Source: Solen grandis (Eukaryota > Mollusca > Bivalvia > Adapedonta > Solenidae). Taken from it: a stretch of DNA of 64,000 nt. Under the pieces are notes generated by a model that saw only the letters and a list, made by a program, of their open reading frames with translations, had not been told where the DNA came from and searched no databases. Numbering within the stretch: the first letter of the stretch is position 1; each line of letters opens with the position of its first letter. The position numbers and the translations under genes are program-made. Of this stretch, positions 13,201 to 23,100 are shown piece after piece. The stretch covers positions 63,809,258 through 63,873,257 of the forward strand of contig CM037784.1 of assembly GCA_021229015.1 (NCBI GenBank), given 5' to 3'.

Positions 13201-16200
13201 CATATCTATTCTCCTCATCAGATGAGATGTTTTACCAACTCTAATTTGGAGACTTAGTAACAGTTTACTATTTAATATGATAATACGTGTTACTCATCAG
13301 ATCTTTCATTGATTTTTTTTAAGTTTTTATACTACTGAAAATTAAGTCATACATTTCAATGTGTGCTCATATCAAAGAGGTTAACCAACACTCTTGACAT
13401 ATGACTGGATATTTGAAATAGTGTATAATGGCCTAAACAACAATTAGCTGACATGATTATGATTGACATTACTAGCATATTGAATTTTGTGGGGTTTTGT
13501 TTAAATGATATCTCCTGTTAAATTAGGCAAATGACATGAATATCAGTCAACAACATGGTAGTAGGGGCCATAACTCTCTTAAAAGTTGAAGAACCAGGTC
13601 ACGTCAACGATATGCGTATCTACTCTTGGTAATAAAACTTCCCATAAAGTTTCATTGAATTCAAGCCATTAGTTCCTGAGAAATAGCCCGGACAAGAATC
13701 ATGCAACATGAACTACCGGTATAGGCCAAAACAAAAAGTCAAGGGGCCATAACTCTGTGAAAAATGAAGGAACCAGGTCACACCGACGATATGCGTATCT
13801 ACTCTTGGTGATAAAGCTTCCCATAAGGTTTTGTTGAATTCAAGCCATTAGTTCCTGAGAAATAGCCCGGACAAGAATCATGCAATATGTACTATAGGCT
13901 GAAAAGTCAAGGGGCCATAACTCTTTGAAAAATTTAGGAACCCGGTCATGCTGAGGATATGCGCATCTCCTCTTGGTAATAAAGCTTCCCATAAAGTTTT
14001 GTTGAATTCAAGCCGTTAGTTCCTGAGAAATAGTCCGGACAAGGAAAGTGTGACGGACGGACGAACGGACGGACGAAGCGGCGACTATATGCGTCACCTT
14101 CAGTGAGCATAAAAAAGCAAGCAAAGCTACAAACCAGTTCATGTCTATGTCTGTCCAGTTCGTCCAGTGACTTGTCCCACATCTCGATCTTCCTCTGGAA
14201 CTGTTCCTCCCCATGACACACACCGCTCCCAGCCAGGTCCGTCACCAACTTACGCTCCAGCTTCGCCAGTCCTGCCATAAGTCACATTTTTTATATAAAT
14301 TATATAAGAAATCCAGTACAACACAAATCATGGATGCATTTTTTTTTAAAGTACAGATTTTTTCCCCCAAAGGCCATGAAACGATCATTCAGACCAAACA
14401 GAAATCATTTCTGCCTCAGAGGTTCAAATATCTTTTTTAACTAACCTCATCTCCTGAGATCTTCATATCTTTAGGGATCAACTTATTATTATTTTTTTTA
14501 ATTTCTGTAAATAGTTACAATTGGTAATTTAGTATACATGTATGATATTTCATTAAAACCATTGCTTTCTTACTCTTAATTCATTTAAAATTATTTAGGT
14601 CTTCAAAGAAATTCTATAGCTTGGCATGGCTACCAGAATTTCCATATTTTTGAGAGGGAACATCAAAGAATTCCCTGCCAAGTTTGAAAAATACTGACCA
14701 TGCATAACAATATACCATGTACAATAACATGCATGTAACATTAGATAATAACCACAGTGTAAATAATGTACCATTATTGGTTTCTATGCATCTCTTCCCA
14801 TTCTTATATATCTTTTTTGTCGCTTCATCTAACCTGGAATCAAAAGAGAGAAAACCTGAGACTTTAAATGCATACAGTGATACAGAAACTTTAAAATCAT
14901 TATATTGACATAAAATTTTGTGGAATCTGTAATAATGTCAATTTCACTGGTACATATATTCATGGACTCAAAGAAAAGGTGAGGTTTATTCATTGAATTT
15001 TTTTTTTGTGGAGATTAGTGAAATTAGGATTATTAGTGGAAAATCAACTAAAATTAGTCCCCCACGAAAATGAATGATTCTACAGTAGGCTTATTCTAAA
15101 GTTGTTTTTTTTTCTGATGTTGTACTTCTCCATATCTCTTGTGTAAATCTTATTTTAAATCCCACAGAAAAGTTACAGTAAAGTGATTTGGGAGTCTTCA
15201 TACTAGTAGTGTGTCTCCCATTGCAACAGTTCTGTCTGAATAAAGTTAATAGCCAATCAAAATAATCAACATAAAAATCACAAGAGTCAACATGAACCAC
15301 CACACTTACAGCTGCTGATACAATTACATGCATATAGCAGTTGTTTATCTCAAGCATACAGTAGATTATGGCTACATGATTAAGCATTCTCATTACCCTC
15401 TGCAAAGGTTTGATCACCACAAAATTTGCCTTATACATGTACCAAATAAAATGAAAGGGACTGTGATAATTAGGATTTAGAGTAAAATGTTCCCAAACTT
15501 TCAGACTTAAAAGAGAACAATGACTTTGATGCCCATAACCTTAACAAGCACAAAGTACTGCTCCAATCAAATTATAACTAAAATGTGTCCACTTGACAAA
15601 AATGCCCCAACTCTGCTCCATTTTCACTAAGTCAGGGGCCATATATAAATTCAGCTATGATTTGATTAATTTTTTAATTGAAACCCCAGGTGCACGGCAT
15701 CCCATGCCAATGAACATTCCTGTTATATGGCACACATTTTTATAACACAAGATATTGTGAAAGGCAGATAAAAGCAAATCTATAAGTATGCCCTCCCTTT
15801 TTCAAAGGGGGCAGGGGGCATATATTTCTTTTTCACAACTAATGCAACATAAATGATATGAAAAAGCTAAACCCTTTACTTCATATAGATTCATTTTGAC
15901 ACATAGGCAAACAGAACAGACCCTGATCAGACAGCTCCTATAGGAGCTGTCTGATCAGGGTCATACAATATTTTTATCGTGCAAAGAAAAATCCATTATT
16001 TCAAAAATCATTTAAATATCAATTAATCAGGTCATATATCTGTAACAGAATATTCATGAGGTAAAGGGTTTTAATCATTAAAATAAAAATGTTATTACTC
16101 ATCAAGCTTTTTGATTTCCCTCTCAATTTCTCGTTCTTCTTGTCTTGACACGACACTTTTCTTCCCTGTGCTGTGTCGACTGAAGGGATTCCTGGATAAT

Positions 16201-19200
16201 AAATATAAAATATTTCATACAATGACAAAACTACAACTTTAATGTAGCATTCAATAAAAAAAAACTGGACTGAAACACAATGTAAAATCCCTCTGGAAAG
16301 TAAAAGTTCCAAGGGTGTAAAATTATCACACGCCCTGCCTAGCCCTTCCAAAATTTGGGATTATTTGAGAAAATTACAAAGAAATAATCAGATTTTTCAC
16401 TCACTTTGGACTAATTTTTATTGGGCAAGGCGAGCAGACAAGACTTAGTGGCATTTTACACCCATGATAAAACAGAATATAACATAGATATGACCAATGT
16501 TTATTACAAATGTTTTGGTGATACTCACTACTAATCTCATTAGAATCAGATTCAGTATATTTGCTCATATTTTGCTAACTGGGGAGTGCAAATTAGGATA
16601 TGATTTTAATGAGATTGACTCACTGCTAATCATAATTTGTATTTTCATACAGTGCATATATAACATGCAGGTTTTTAAACTGATCAACAACAGCTGGTGT
16701 AAGTTTTTAATGTATGTTACGATAGTACATCTATGAAGACCTCTTCTTTTATCATTCCTAGCCTAAAAAAAAAACATTCCCCACATATTTTTGAGTGGTT
16801 TATTGGAAGACAATGGATATGGAACTCTTTCCTCCACATGACTCATTTTAGTATTCCTTTAAAAGACATTATTGCAGCACCTTATTTTCTGCTCTGTCAG
16901 ATTTCTTTATCATCCTCCATTTCGGTGAAATCTATATACAATTCAGATGCTAATTTAAGACTGATATTGTACATATAATATTACGCAAGCATTCCATCGT
17001 TTGGGAAATATAGGTATTAAAGCTTTTATCTGCTTTTAAAGAACTGAGAAATCACTGGGTAAGGATGGTGAGTGAGGGTAGGGCATAGTTTTGCTAATTA
17101 TAGTGATTGTGTCATGAAGGTGTCAGAAATACACTAATTTAAGATCCTATGCAGAATAGTCAACTTTAACTGTGGAGTGGCAACTTATTTTGGGAGAACA
17201 ATGGCCGATACACAAAACCAGGAAGGAAATGTGAAGAAGATGTATATTGACTACAATATGGAGGTAAATGTGTAAGTAAACTTGCCTGAACAAAGTCCTG
17301 AAAATTTTGAAAACAAATTAAGAGCACATACAACAAGAGACTTCTACCCAAGAACTATTAATCAGTGGAAATTGCTGCCTGCGGCTGCTCACTTAGCCAG
17401 TGCGTTGATGCCTTTAAGACTGTTGTCACGGTGCCCGTCATTATGTCCATCACTCCTTAAATTTCCAATCTCTGTACATAATTTCAACATTTCACTGAGC
17501 TATCATGTGCCTACGTATAAATATACACACATTGTTTATTATATACTTATCCAGCGCCTTCGCATGAACCTCAATAGCAAGGGAGCGAAGAATCAATAAA
17601 GAAGAAGTAGTAAGACAGTGCTCTAGACTTTACTTTGATACATTCGTACCTTGATCCTAAGGTCATCATCTTAGCAAAACAGCTATCTTGACCTCTCTTG
17701 TGAAGTAATCTTCATTATATCTGTTCTCTTATGAACTATTTTATTCAATGTCTCTGTGTACGCACAATTAAGAACAGCTTGGTTTAAATTTCTTTTTGTT
17801 CCAATTTTCAAAGTTCAGCAATGATTTAAAATGGTTCACAGACTTGGCAGGAATAGCATTCTCATTCAGATTAATATGGAATTTTATTGTTCTTTGGCTG
17901 AAGAAATTAGTTACATTTAGCTTGCACTTTTTAGATTTAAACTGCAGGTAATGGCCTCTTAATTCATCAGAACTCAAGACAAAAAGATTGTCCCACTTCA
18001 GGTCATCTAAATTGTGTATTGCCTTGTATATATGGATCATATCAGAGCTGCCCGTCTATATTCCAAGGTGACTTATCCCAACCTCGTAGCCTCTGTTTGT
18101 AAGATAAATGGGATAAACCTGGTACAAGTCTGGTTGCCCTCCTTTGAAGGTTTTCAAATTTCTTGAGACCATAAGATCTGAGCTGGGTCCAGTAGACTGT
18201 AAACTTCTTTTATCTAATATAAATGTAAATACATGTAAGACTTTGGTGGCTATCAAGTTTGTTATTGGAAATGTAGGCAAGTACATGCCTGTGAAGAAGA
18301 CCAGAAATGATATGAACAACTCACCATTATGGATGGACAAGATGGCAAGATTAGCAATAATCAAAAAAGAAAATGTTTGAAATATTGAGGCCTCTCAATC
18401 CAAAACTGTTGTCTTGATCATAGTTCAGATTATAGCACACTATTGCATGGCCATTTTTACCTAGGGGTGAGCTAAACAGTAAACAGTGTTACTAATAACA
18501 ATTTCTTCCTCCTTGGTAAAAGGTCTAAACAACTTAGCATATGCCCCTCTCTGAATCGGGTATTCTCTTTTACATGTTGAATAAGGAAGTTATCTAGAAT
18601 AGACTCGTAAAAAACTCTAACCATCTGCATTTTTGAGAAATGCCTTTCTGAATTAGCCCAATTAATGTCCTTATAGTTGAAATCCCCCATAAGTGCATAG
18701 TGTGAATTCTTTATCCTACATGATTTGCTAATAATTTTATCATTTTTTTTTTTAATGTTTTCATGTGTAGAAGTTGGACTCCAGTAAATCATCCCTAGCA
18801 GTAGAACATTGTTGCCTCTCAGTTGTATTTCGCACCAAACACTCTCATTAAAGTTAATATTATCAAGTGAAGTGACTCTTGTGGACTTTAAAAATTTACG
18901 GGTAAGTATCATAACACCTCTCTCACCATCTGTTGTTGGGCATAAACATCATATCCTCTCAATTTCAGGTTGTTTATACTCCACTTATCATTAGATCATC
19001 AGAAGTCTTTGAAAGTGTTTCACATAACCATAAAATGTGTGGGTTTTTTTCTGTCTCAAGAAAGGTTTCTAGCTCAGCAATTTTATTTGATTAAGTGTCA
19101 ACATTTGTAAAACATAACTTTAAGATTTCCTGTTTGGAAACAACACCTGTACCATCAGATGAGTCGCAGGATAACTCTGACTGAGAACTTAAAACCTCAA

Positions 19201-19773
19201 GAGGACTTTTATTATCTGTACCTTTAGCAGAGTCTGCGGATAAATTAGAATGAAACTAGAAACATTAGCAGAACTGTAGACTAACTCAACTGGATGAAAT
19301 GATAACATATTTACAGTTTCACTTTGGGTATCATTACCATCTATTCTTCCCCCATTGCCCCCATTAAAAGTGGAGGGATAGAGCCAGGTGTTGGTACACC
19401 TACAGTACTTCTGGGCACTTCAACAATTCTGTCTATCCACCACTTTTTTGTTTAACCAAATTAAGTTGCATTCAAAACTTTACCTAACATTTAAGTTAAA
19501 AAGAGACCATAATGTAAAATCAATTCAGTCAAGAGCAAGGGCTTAGGTTAACAGACTGACACCCTGAGCACTAGCCTGCTAAATAGATAGCCCAAAAGAA
19601 AAGTTGTTGGAACTAGGAAGCAGGCTTTACTGCAAGCCTCAGAGTTAATTTCCATATCTTCTTCTTCGTTTTTACTTCGCTCACTCACAGCTGAAGTTCT
19701 TGCATATGGAATATATCGGAAAAAATATATTTACGATTCATTGAAATAAGAACAGACTATTTTACCAACTCAT
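10203..19773 (-). CDS. BIN3: BIN3-like BAR-domain protein, complete (7 coding exons)
   Basis: Bridging integrator 3, a BAR-domain protein that binds curved membrane and, in yeast (Hob3) and vertebrates, links to Cdc42/actin organisation. Coding exons in transcript order: 19773-19766 (8 nt: M-S and two bases of W), 16191-16099, 14833-14772, 14271-14135, 12485-12445 (41 nt), 10999-10858 and 10487-10203 with stop TGA. All introns are GT-AG, and the phases join to one frame of 768 nt, or 255 residues; human BIN3 is 253. The start MSWNPFSRH matches human MSWIPF, the middle IQKTVVEPMKKF matches IQKTVIEPLKKF, and RIDYFAPSFDALMRSQ matches the vertebrate RLDYFQPSFESLIRAQ. The end LSITVDD matches LSIVADD. 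The ATG is preceded by 'aaagg' (A at -3). The gene is rich in charged helical sequence, as expected for BAR. It lies head-to-head with the zinc-finger gene at 20,171. Identity is very strong; only the 5' UTR is undefined. Confidence 0.95.
11020..11535. repeat. Short TTACCATGGTAA-type repeats and mollusc-style repeat fragment in BIN3 intron
   Basis: From 11,028 to about 11,270 the phrase 'gttaccatggttatgtt' recurs with variations. From 11,300 to 11,535 a fragment with 'gggtcaaggtca', 'aaggtcaaggtta' and a closing 'gatagaggggcatataaat' resembles the right part of widespread bivalve interspersed repeats. No coding exon is seen. Confidence 0.5.
12004..12250. mobile_element. TTAA-flanked MITE, family 'acttca' (BIN3 intron)
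   Basis: The segment starts 'ttaaccctttacttcaatag', contains 'cagacccagatcagacagct', and ends 'ttaggtaaagggtcaa', so its termini (AACCCTTTAC / GTAAAGGGT) are inverted repeats. Related copies lie at 15,868 and 26,501, with a fragment at 7030. The TTAA at the left end suggests TTAA targeting, as in piggyBac-type transposons; the right copy is mutated to TCAA. Non-autonomous, no reading frame. Confidence 0.65.
12712..13014. repeat. Interspersed repeat with GGAC satellite, copy 1
   Basis: Begins near 'aagtcagtagaactgacag' and ends 'tatgcgtcaccttcagtga' plus 'gcataaaaaaa' at 13,014. A (gacg/gaac)n satellite at 12,943-12,972 precedes the terminus, after 'ttcctgagaaatagtccgg'. The same end is found at 14,036-14,114, so two members of one family sit within 1.1 kb of each other in this BIN3 intron. 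Confidence 0.7.
13555..14116. repeat. Interspersed repeat with about 170-bp tandem units, copy 2
   Basis: Three units each open with 'ggggccataactct' (about 13,565, 13,743 and 13,911) and contain 'ttcctgagaaatag.ccgg'. The last unit passes into a (ggac/gaac)n satellite and the terminus 'tatgcgtcaccttcagtga' just before the BIN3 exon at 14,135. Its end lies within 20 nt of the donor site of that exon, so it forms almost the whole start of the intron. Confidence 0.75.
15868..16073. mobile_element. MITE with 44-bp perfect palindrome
   Basis: Left end 'taaaccctttacttcatata', right end 'atgaggtaaagggtttta': same family as 12,004. Positions 15,919-15,962 form a perfect 22+22 inverted repeat without a loop, centred on 'ccta|tagg', built from the family motif 'gatcagacagctccta'. 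It lies immediately downstream of the BIN3 exon 16,099-16,191 in transcript direction. Confidence 0.7.
17270..17615 (+). mobile_element. LINE 3'-end relic (+)
   Basis: A + strand frame encodes RDFYPRTINQWKLLP, the 'FFPRTVxxWNxLP' motif found near the C terminus of CR1/Jockey-type LINE polyproteins. It is followed by a short 3' region ending 'gcgaagaatcaataaagaag' at about 17,606. Only the last part of the element is present (5' truncated), which is normal for LINE insertions. Confidence 0.65.
17768..19470 (-). mobile_element. Decayed APE-type LINE with internal deletion
   Basis: On the minus strand, 18,912-18,472 encodes an AP-endonuclease segment (LLLGMIYWSPTSTHEN, then ALMGDFNYKDINW). Upstream of it, at about 19,200-18,990, reads KLCFTNVDTLNQIKLL, typical of the start of a LINE ORF2. 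Directly downstream, at about 18,180-17,768, come FENLQRRATRLVPG and the C-terminal NFFSQRTIKFHINLNENAIP. The reverse-transcriptase core between endonuclease and C terminus is missing, and there are several frameshifts and stops, so it is dead. It lies in the first intron of BIN3 with the same orientation as the gene. Confidence 0.8.
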
Positions 19774-20170
19774 CCTTTCTAGATTGAGGTTTCATTCCCA
19801 GCTTCATCCATTTTCTTATGGTCTATCTCATTAAAATAAAACAGTAACTTTCAACTATGTTCTTAGAATTCTGCAACTGATTTCATTTTTCAAACGATTG
19901 CGAGTTTCTTCAGCACGCATGAAGATAAAGAATACGAAATAATATCGTGAAAAAAAAAAGAAAAATCGCACGATGAATGTCAGAATCGTTCAAACTTTGG
20001 GAATGTTCGATTGTTATTTATTGGCTTGATGTTGTTGTTGTCCTGCTGCCTATAATCTCGGTGTGCAGGTAAATTTCTCCTCTGGCTTTGTTTGCAATTA
20101 AAATTCATACAGACAAATCAAGTTGTTATATATTCGGCTTTCTTGGATTTGATCGCGAAATTGTTGAACC
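19774..20170. promoter_or_regulatory. Putative bidirectional promoter between BIN3 and zinc-finger gene
   Basis: Only 397 bp separate the two divergent start codons (BIN3 ATG at 19,773 on -, zinc-finger ATG at 20,171 on +). CpG dinucleotides are more frequent here than in surrounding introns (for example 'aaacgattgcgag', 'aatcgcacgatg', 'ttcgcgaa'-like words near 20,150). No TATA box is obvious. The promoter role is inferred from geometry. Confidence 0.5.
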
Positions 20171-23100
20171 ATGGGTTGTCCAAGAGAGAGTGAAAACGAC
20201 ATTCAGCATCCTATAGGAACAATTGACGACATTTTAGGTATGATGTATATAATTATATAGGTGTTTTTGTTTACGTATATGTACTTAACTAATTAATTAA
20301 CACAATAAATCTTACAGGTCATTGTTCCTAGACTGTGTATATGATAAATGAATTAGTCTCTATTCAAAAGCTTGGGCTATTAGGGTCTGACTATAGGGGA
20401 GCGAGTCAAAACGTACCCAAACCAAAACGTACCCACTTTTTAAGGTCAAAACGTACCCAATTTTAAGGTCAAAGTGTACCCAAGTTTTTTCATTTTTTAT
20501 CATTTGACTATTGATATTTTAATTCATATAATATCTTTAGTCAAGTTATGATTAATGATTTTGTTTGAAAATCTTTCTTTTTACATGAACACATTTTTTT
20601 TTAAATTCTTTTGTTGATGTTTGCTTATTTATGATATATCAAAATATTTATATCAATATTTCAAAATAATCTATTATTGACCTTTTTTTTCTAATAAAAT
20701 ATTTTTTTTATAATTACAATTAACCCTTTCCCTCATATAGACTCATTCTGACACACTCAATAGGTACCACATAAAGCCTGATCTGCAGAAAACCACAGTT
20801 AAACTTTACCACATTTAATTACAAAATCCTCATTTCCAGACCACTGAAGAGCAGCGAACCAAAAGTTTTCTTATTACTTTTTAGGTTTTCATGGTTTCCT
20901 CTATGAGGGAAAGGGTTAAATACATGATTACCGGTACCATTGATCTCTACAATTGTGTGTTTCAGCTTCTTATCTTAATTGAATTGTAAACACTTTTAAC
21001 TGAATCAGATTACACCAATCAAGTAAAACATGTTCACCTGTGGCATTTTATTAAGGCTGATAGAATAAATAATTTAAAGGTGTGAAAGATGGTAACTTTA
21101 ATTGCGAGGTAATTATGCTGTTCACGCTACATTGAATTCTTGTTTTCCCAGCTTCTAGTTCTGGTAAATATATTTTGAATGAATGAAATATTTTTCTTAT
21201 TTGATGTGTTTATCATTTAAACATATGTAATGACATACTTTTGATGGCATTCATGAAATAATATATAAAAAACATAAATTTAACTTTGAAAATTACATTT
21301 AAACATATAAATTGTACTTTAAAACACATTTCAGACATAAACATAATTTAACTTGGGCACGTTTTGACCAATTAGGTGGGTACATTTTGACCAACAGGTG
21401 GGTACGTTTTGACTTCATTTGGGTATATTTTGACTCCATTTGGGTACGTTTTGACTTGGGTACGTTTTGGTAGTGGGTACGTTTTGACTGTAACTCTGAC
21501 TATAGTATCCTCGAGTACACAGTTCTGACGCACCTAAGAAAAAATTGTGGTCTTTTTTAAATTAACATAAACAAAAAATATGTTATATTGTTTTCATGTG
21601 GCTGACATCCTTTTTTAAATGAAAAATCACTAGTGTGCATTTCTGTATAATTCAGTGAGGCTGACTTGAGAGTACAATGAAATGATGCATCTTATTGGTT
21701 TTTCATTTAATATTGGTTTTTCATTTAATCATTGTAGTATATTGTAAAAAAAAAATGAATTTCGTGTCAGAAATAATGTACAAGGAAATTTTGGTTGCAC
21801 AGCTTTTTTTTATTTCATTGCTTCACTGAAAAAGGAGGTTTTGGGGATGTGTTGTATAAAATGCTCCAAATAATAGCCCTGCATCAAAAGATTGCCACAT
21901 TTTTACTCTCTAACCCTAAACGGGATGTTGACAAACAAAACTTGTACAAATGACGTCACACGGAATCCATTTTATAAAAAAACAAGGTCAAAACAAAAAA
22001 CTTAAAAGGCATCAGAATAGTGATGCATCAGAATAGAGTACCGTACAATATGAATAGACCCTGAACACATATAATTATGGCCCAAGAAGTGCACTCTGTA
22101 TATAGGTGTCCATTAGTAACATGTTTTTTGTAGCCAGTGGTTGCTCCTCCTATTCTTTGATTAATTACTCCTGGTTATCTTTGGTAACCAAAGGTTACTT
22201 CTCTGAATGGATTTATAATACATAATACTTATGCTTGAATTTGAAATGTGCAATTATATGTATACTATAGATCTATTTGGAAAAAAACAAAAAAATTTGA
22301 ACAATACTCGTCTATTTTAGAAAGATTACGCTATAGATATGTACATTTTTTAATTAAAAAAAAGTGTAGTAGTATTGTATAAGATTAATTGAAAGAAAAT
22401 AGAGTTTATAATCCTTATTGGATTACACGCTTATTTAAGAAGAAAAATCTGTGTAGGAGTGCACTTTTGGAACAAGTTTGATAGGCCTGCCCTTTGGATT
22501 CATGTGTTTTCTTATCTTGTTGAAGTTAGTATCATAAAAAGTGTCAGGACTTCAATAAAGAAAAAAATGTTTGATGTTCCTGTACATTTGTTTACCATGT
22601 GATTTAAAATGCTTACTATTATCCTTAACAATCAAAAACTAATTGTGAAAGCCAATTTATGGACATAAGCAGCAATTGATAAGATGTGCATCAGCATCAC
22701 AGCTACCTTTTGTATGTGGCAAGACTTGCCCTGTCATATATTCAAATGATGCATAGAACAGTTCAACATATCAACAGAATCAATGCTATATGAAAGGGTT
22801 TCCATTAAGGTTCTGAAAACTGGAGTCCTAGACAAAGATTTGACAAAAAGTCAGAGTTATCTCTCTATATATAGGGGCAGTTCCAGAAAACCTTGTATGA
22901 CCCTCTGGTGTATGCAACTGCATTGAGTATGAATCTGATTTTGAACTGAATTTAATACATTGTAGATCGCAATACTGGGTTTTACACAATGGTTCAGTTT
23001 CATGGATTGCTTGACAATGAACCTGATAAGTTGTCATGTATACACATGTAAGACTGTAAGTGTAAATGCTACAGACTGTTCAGTAAAATTATTCAGAATA

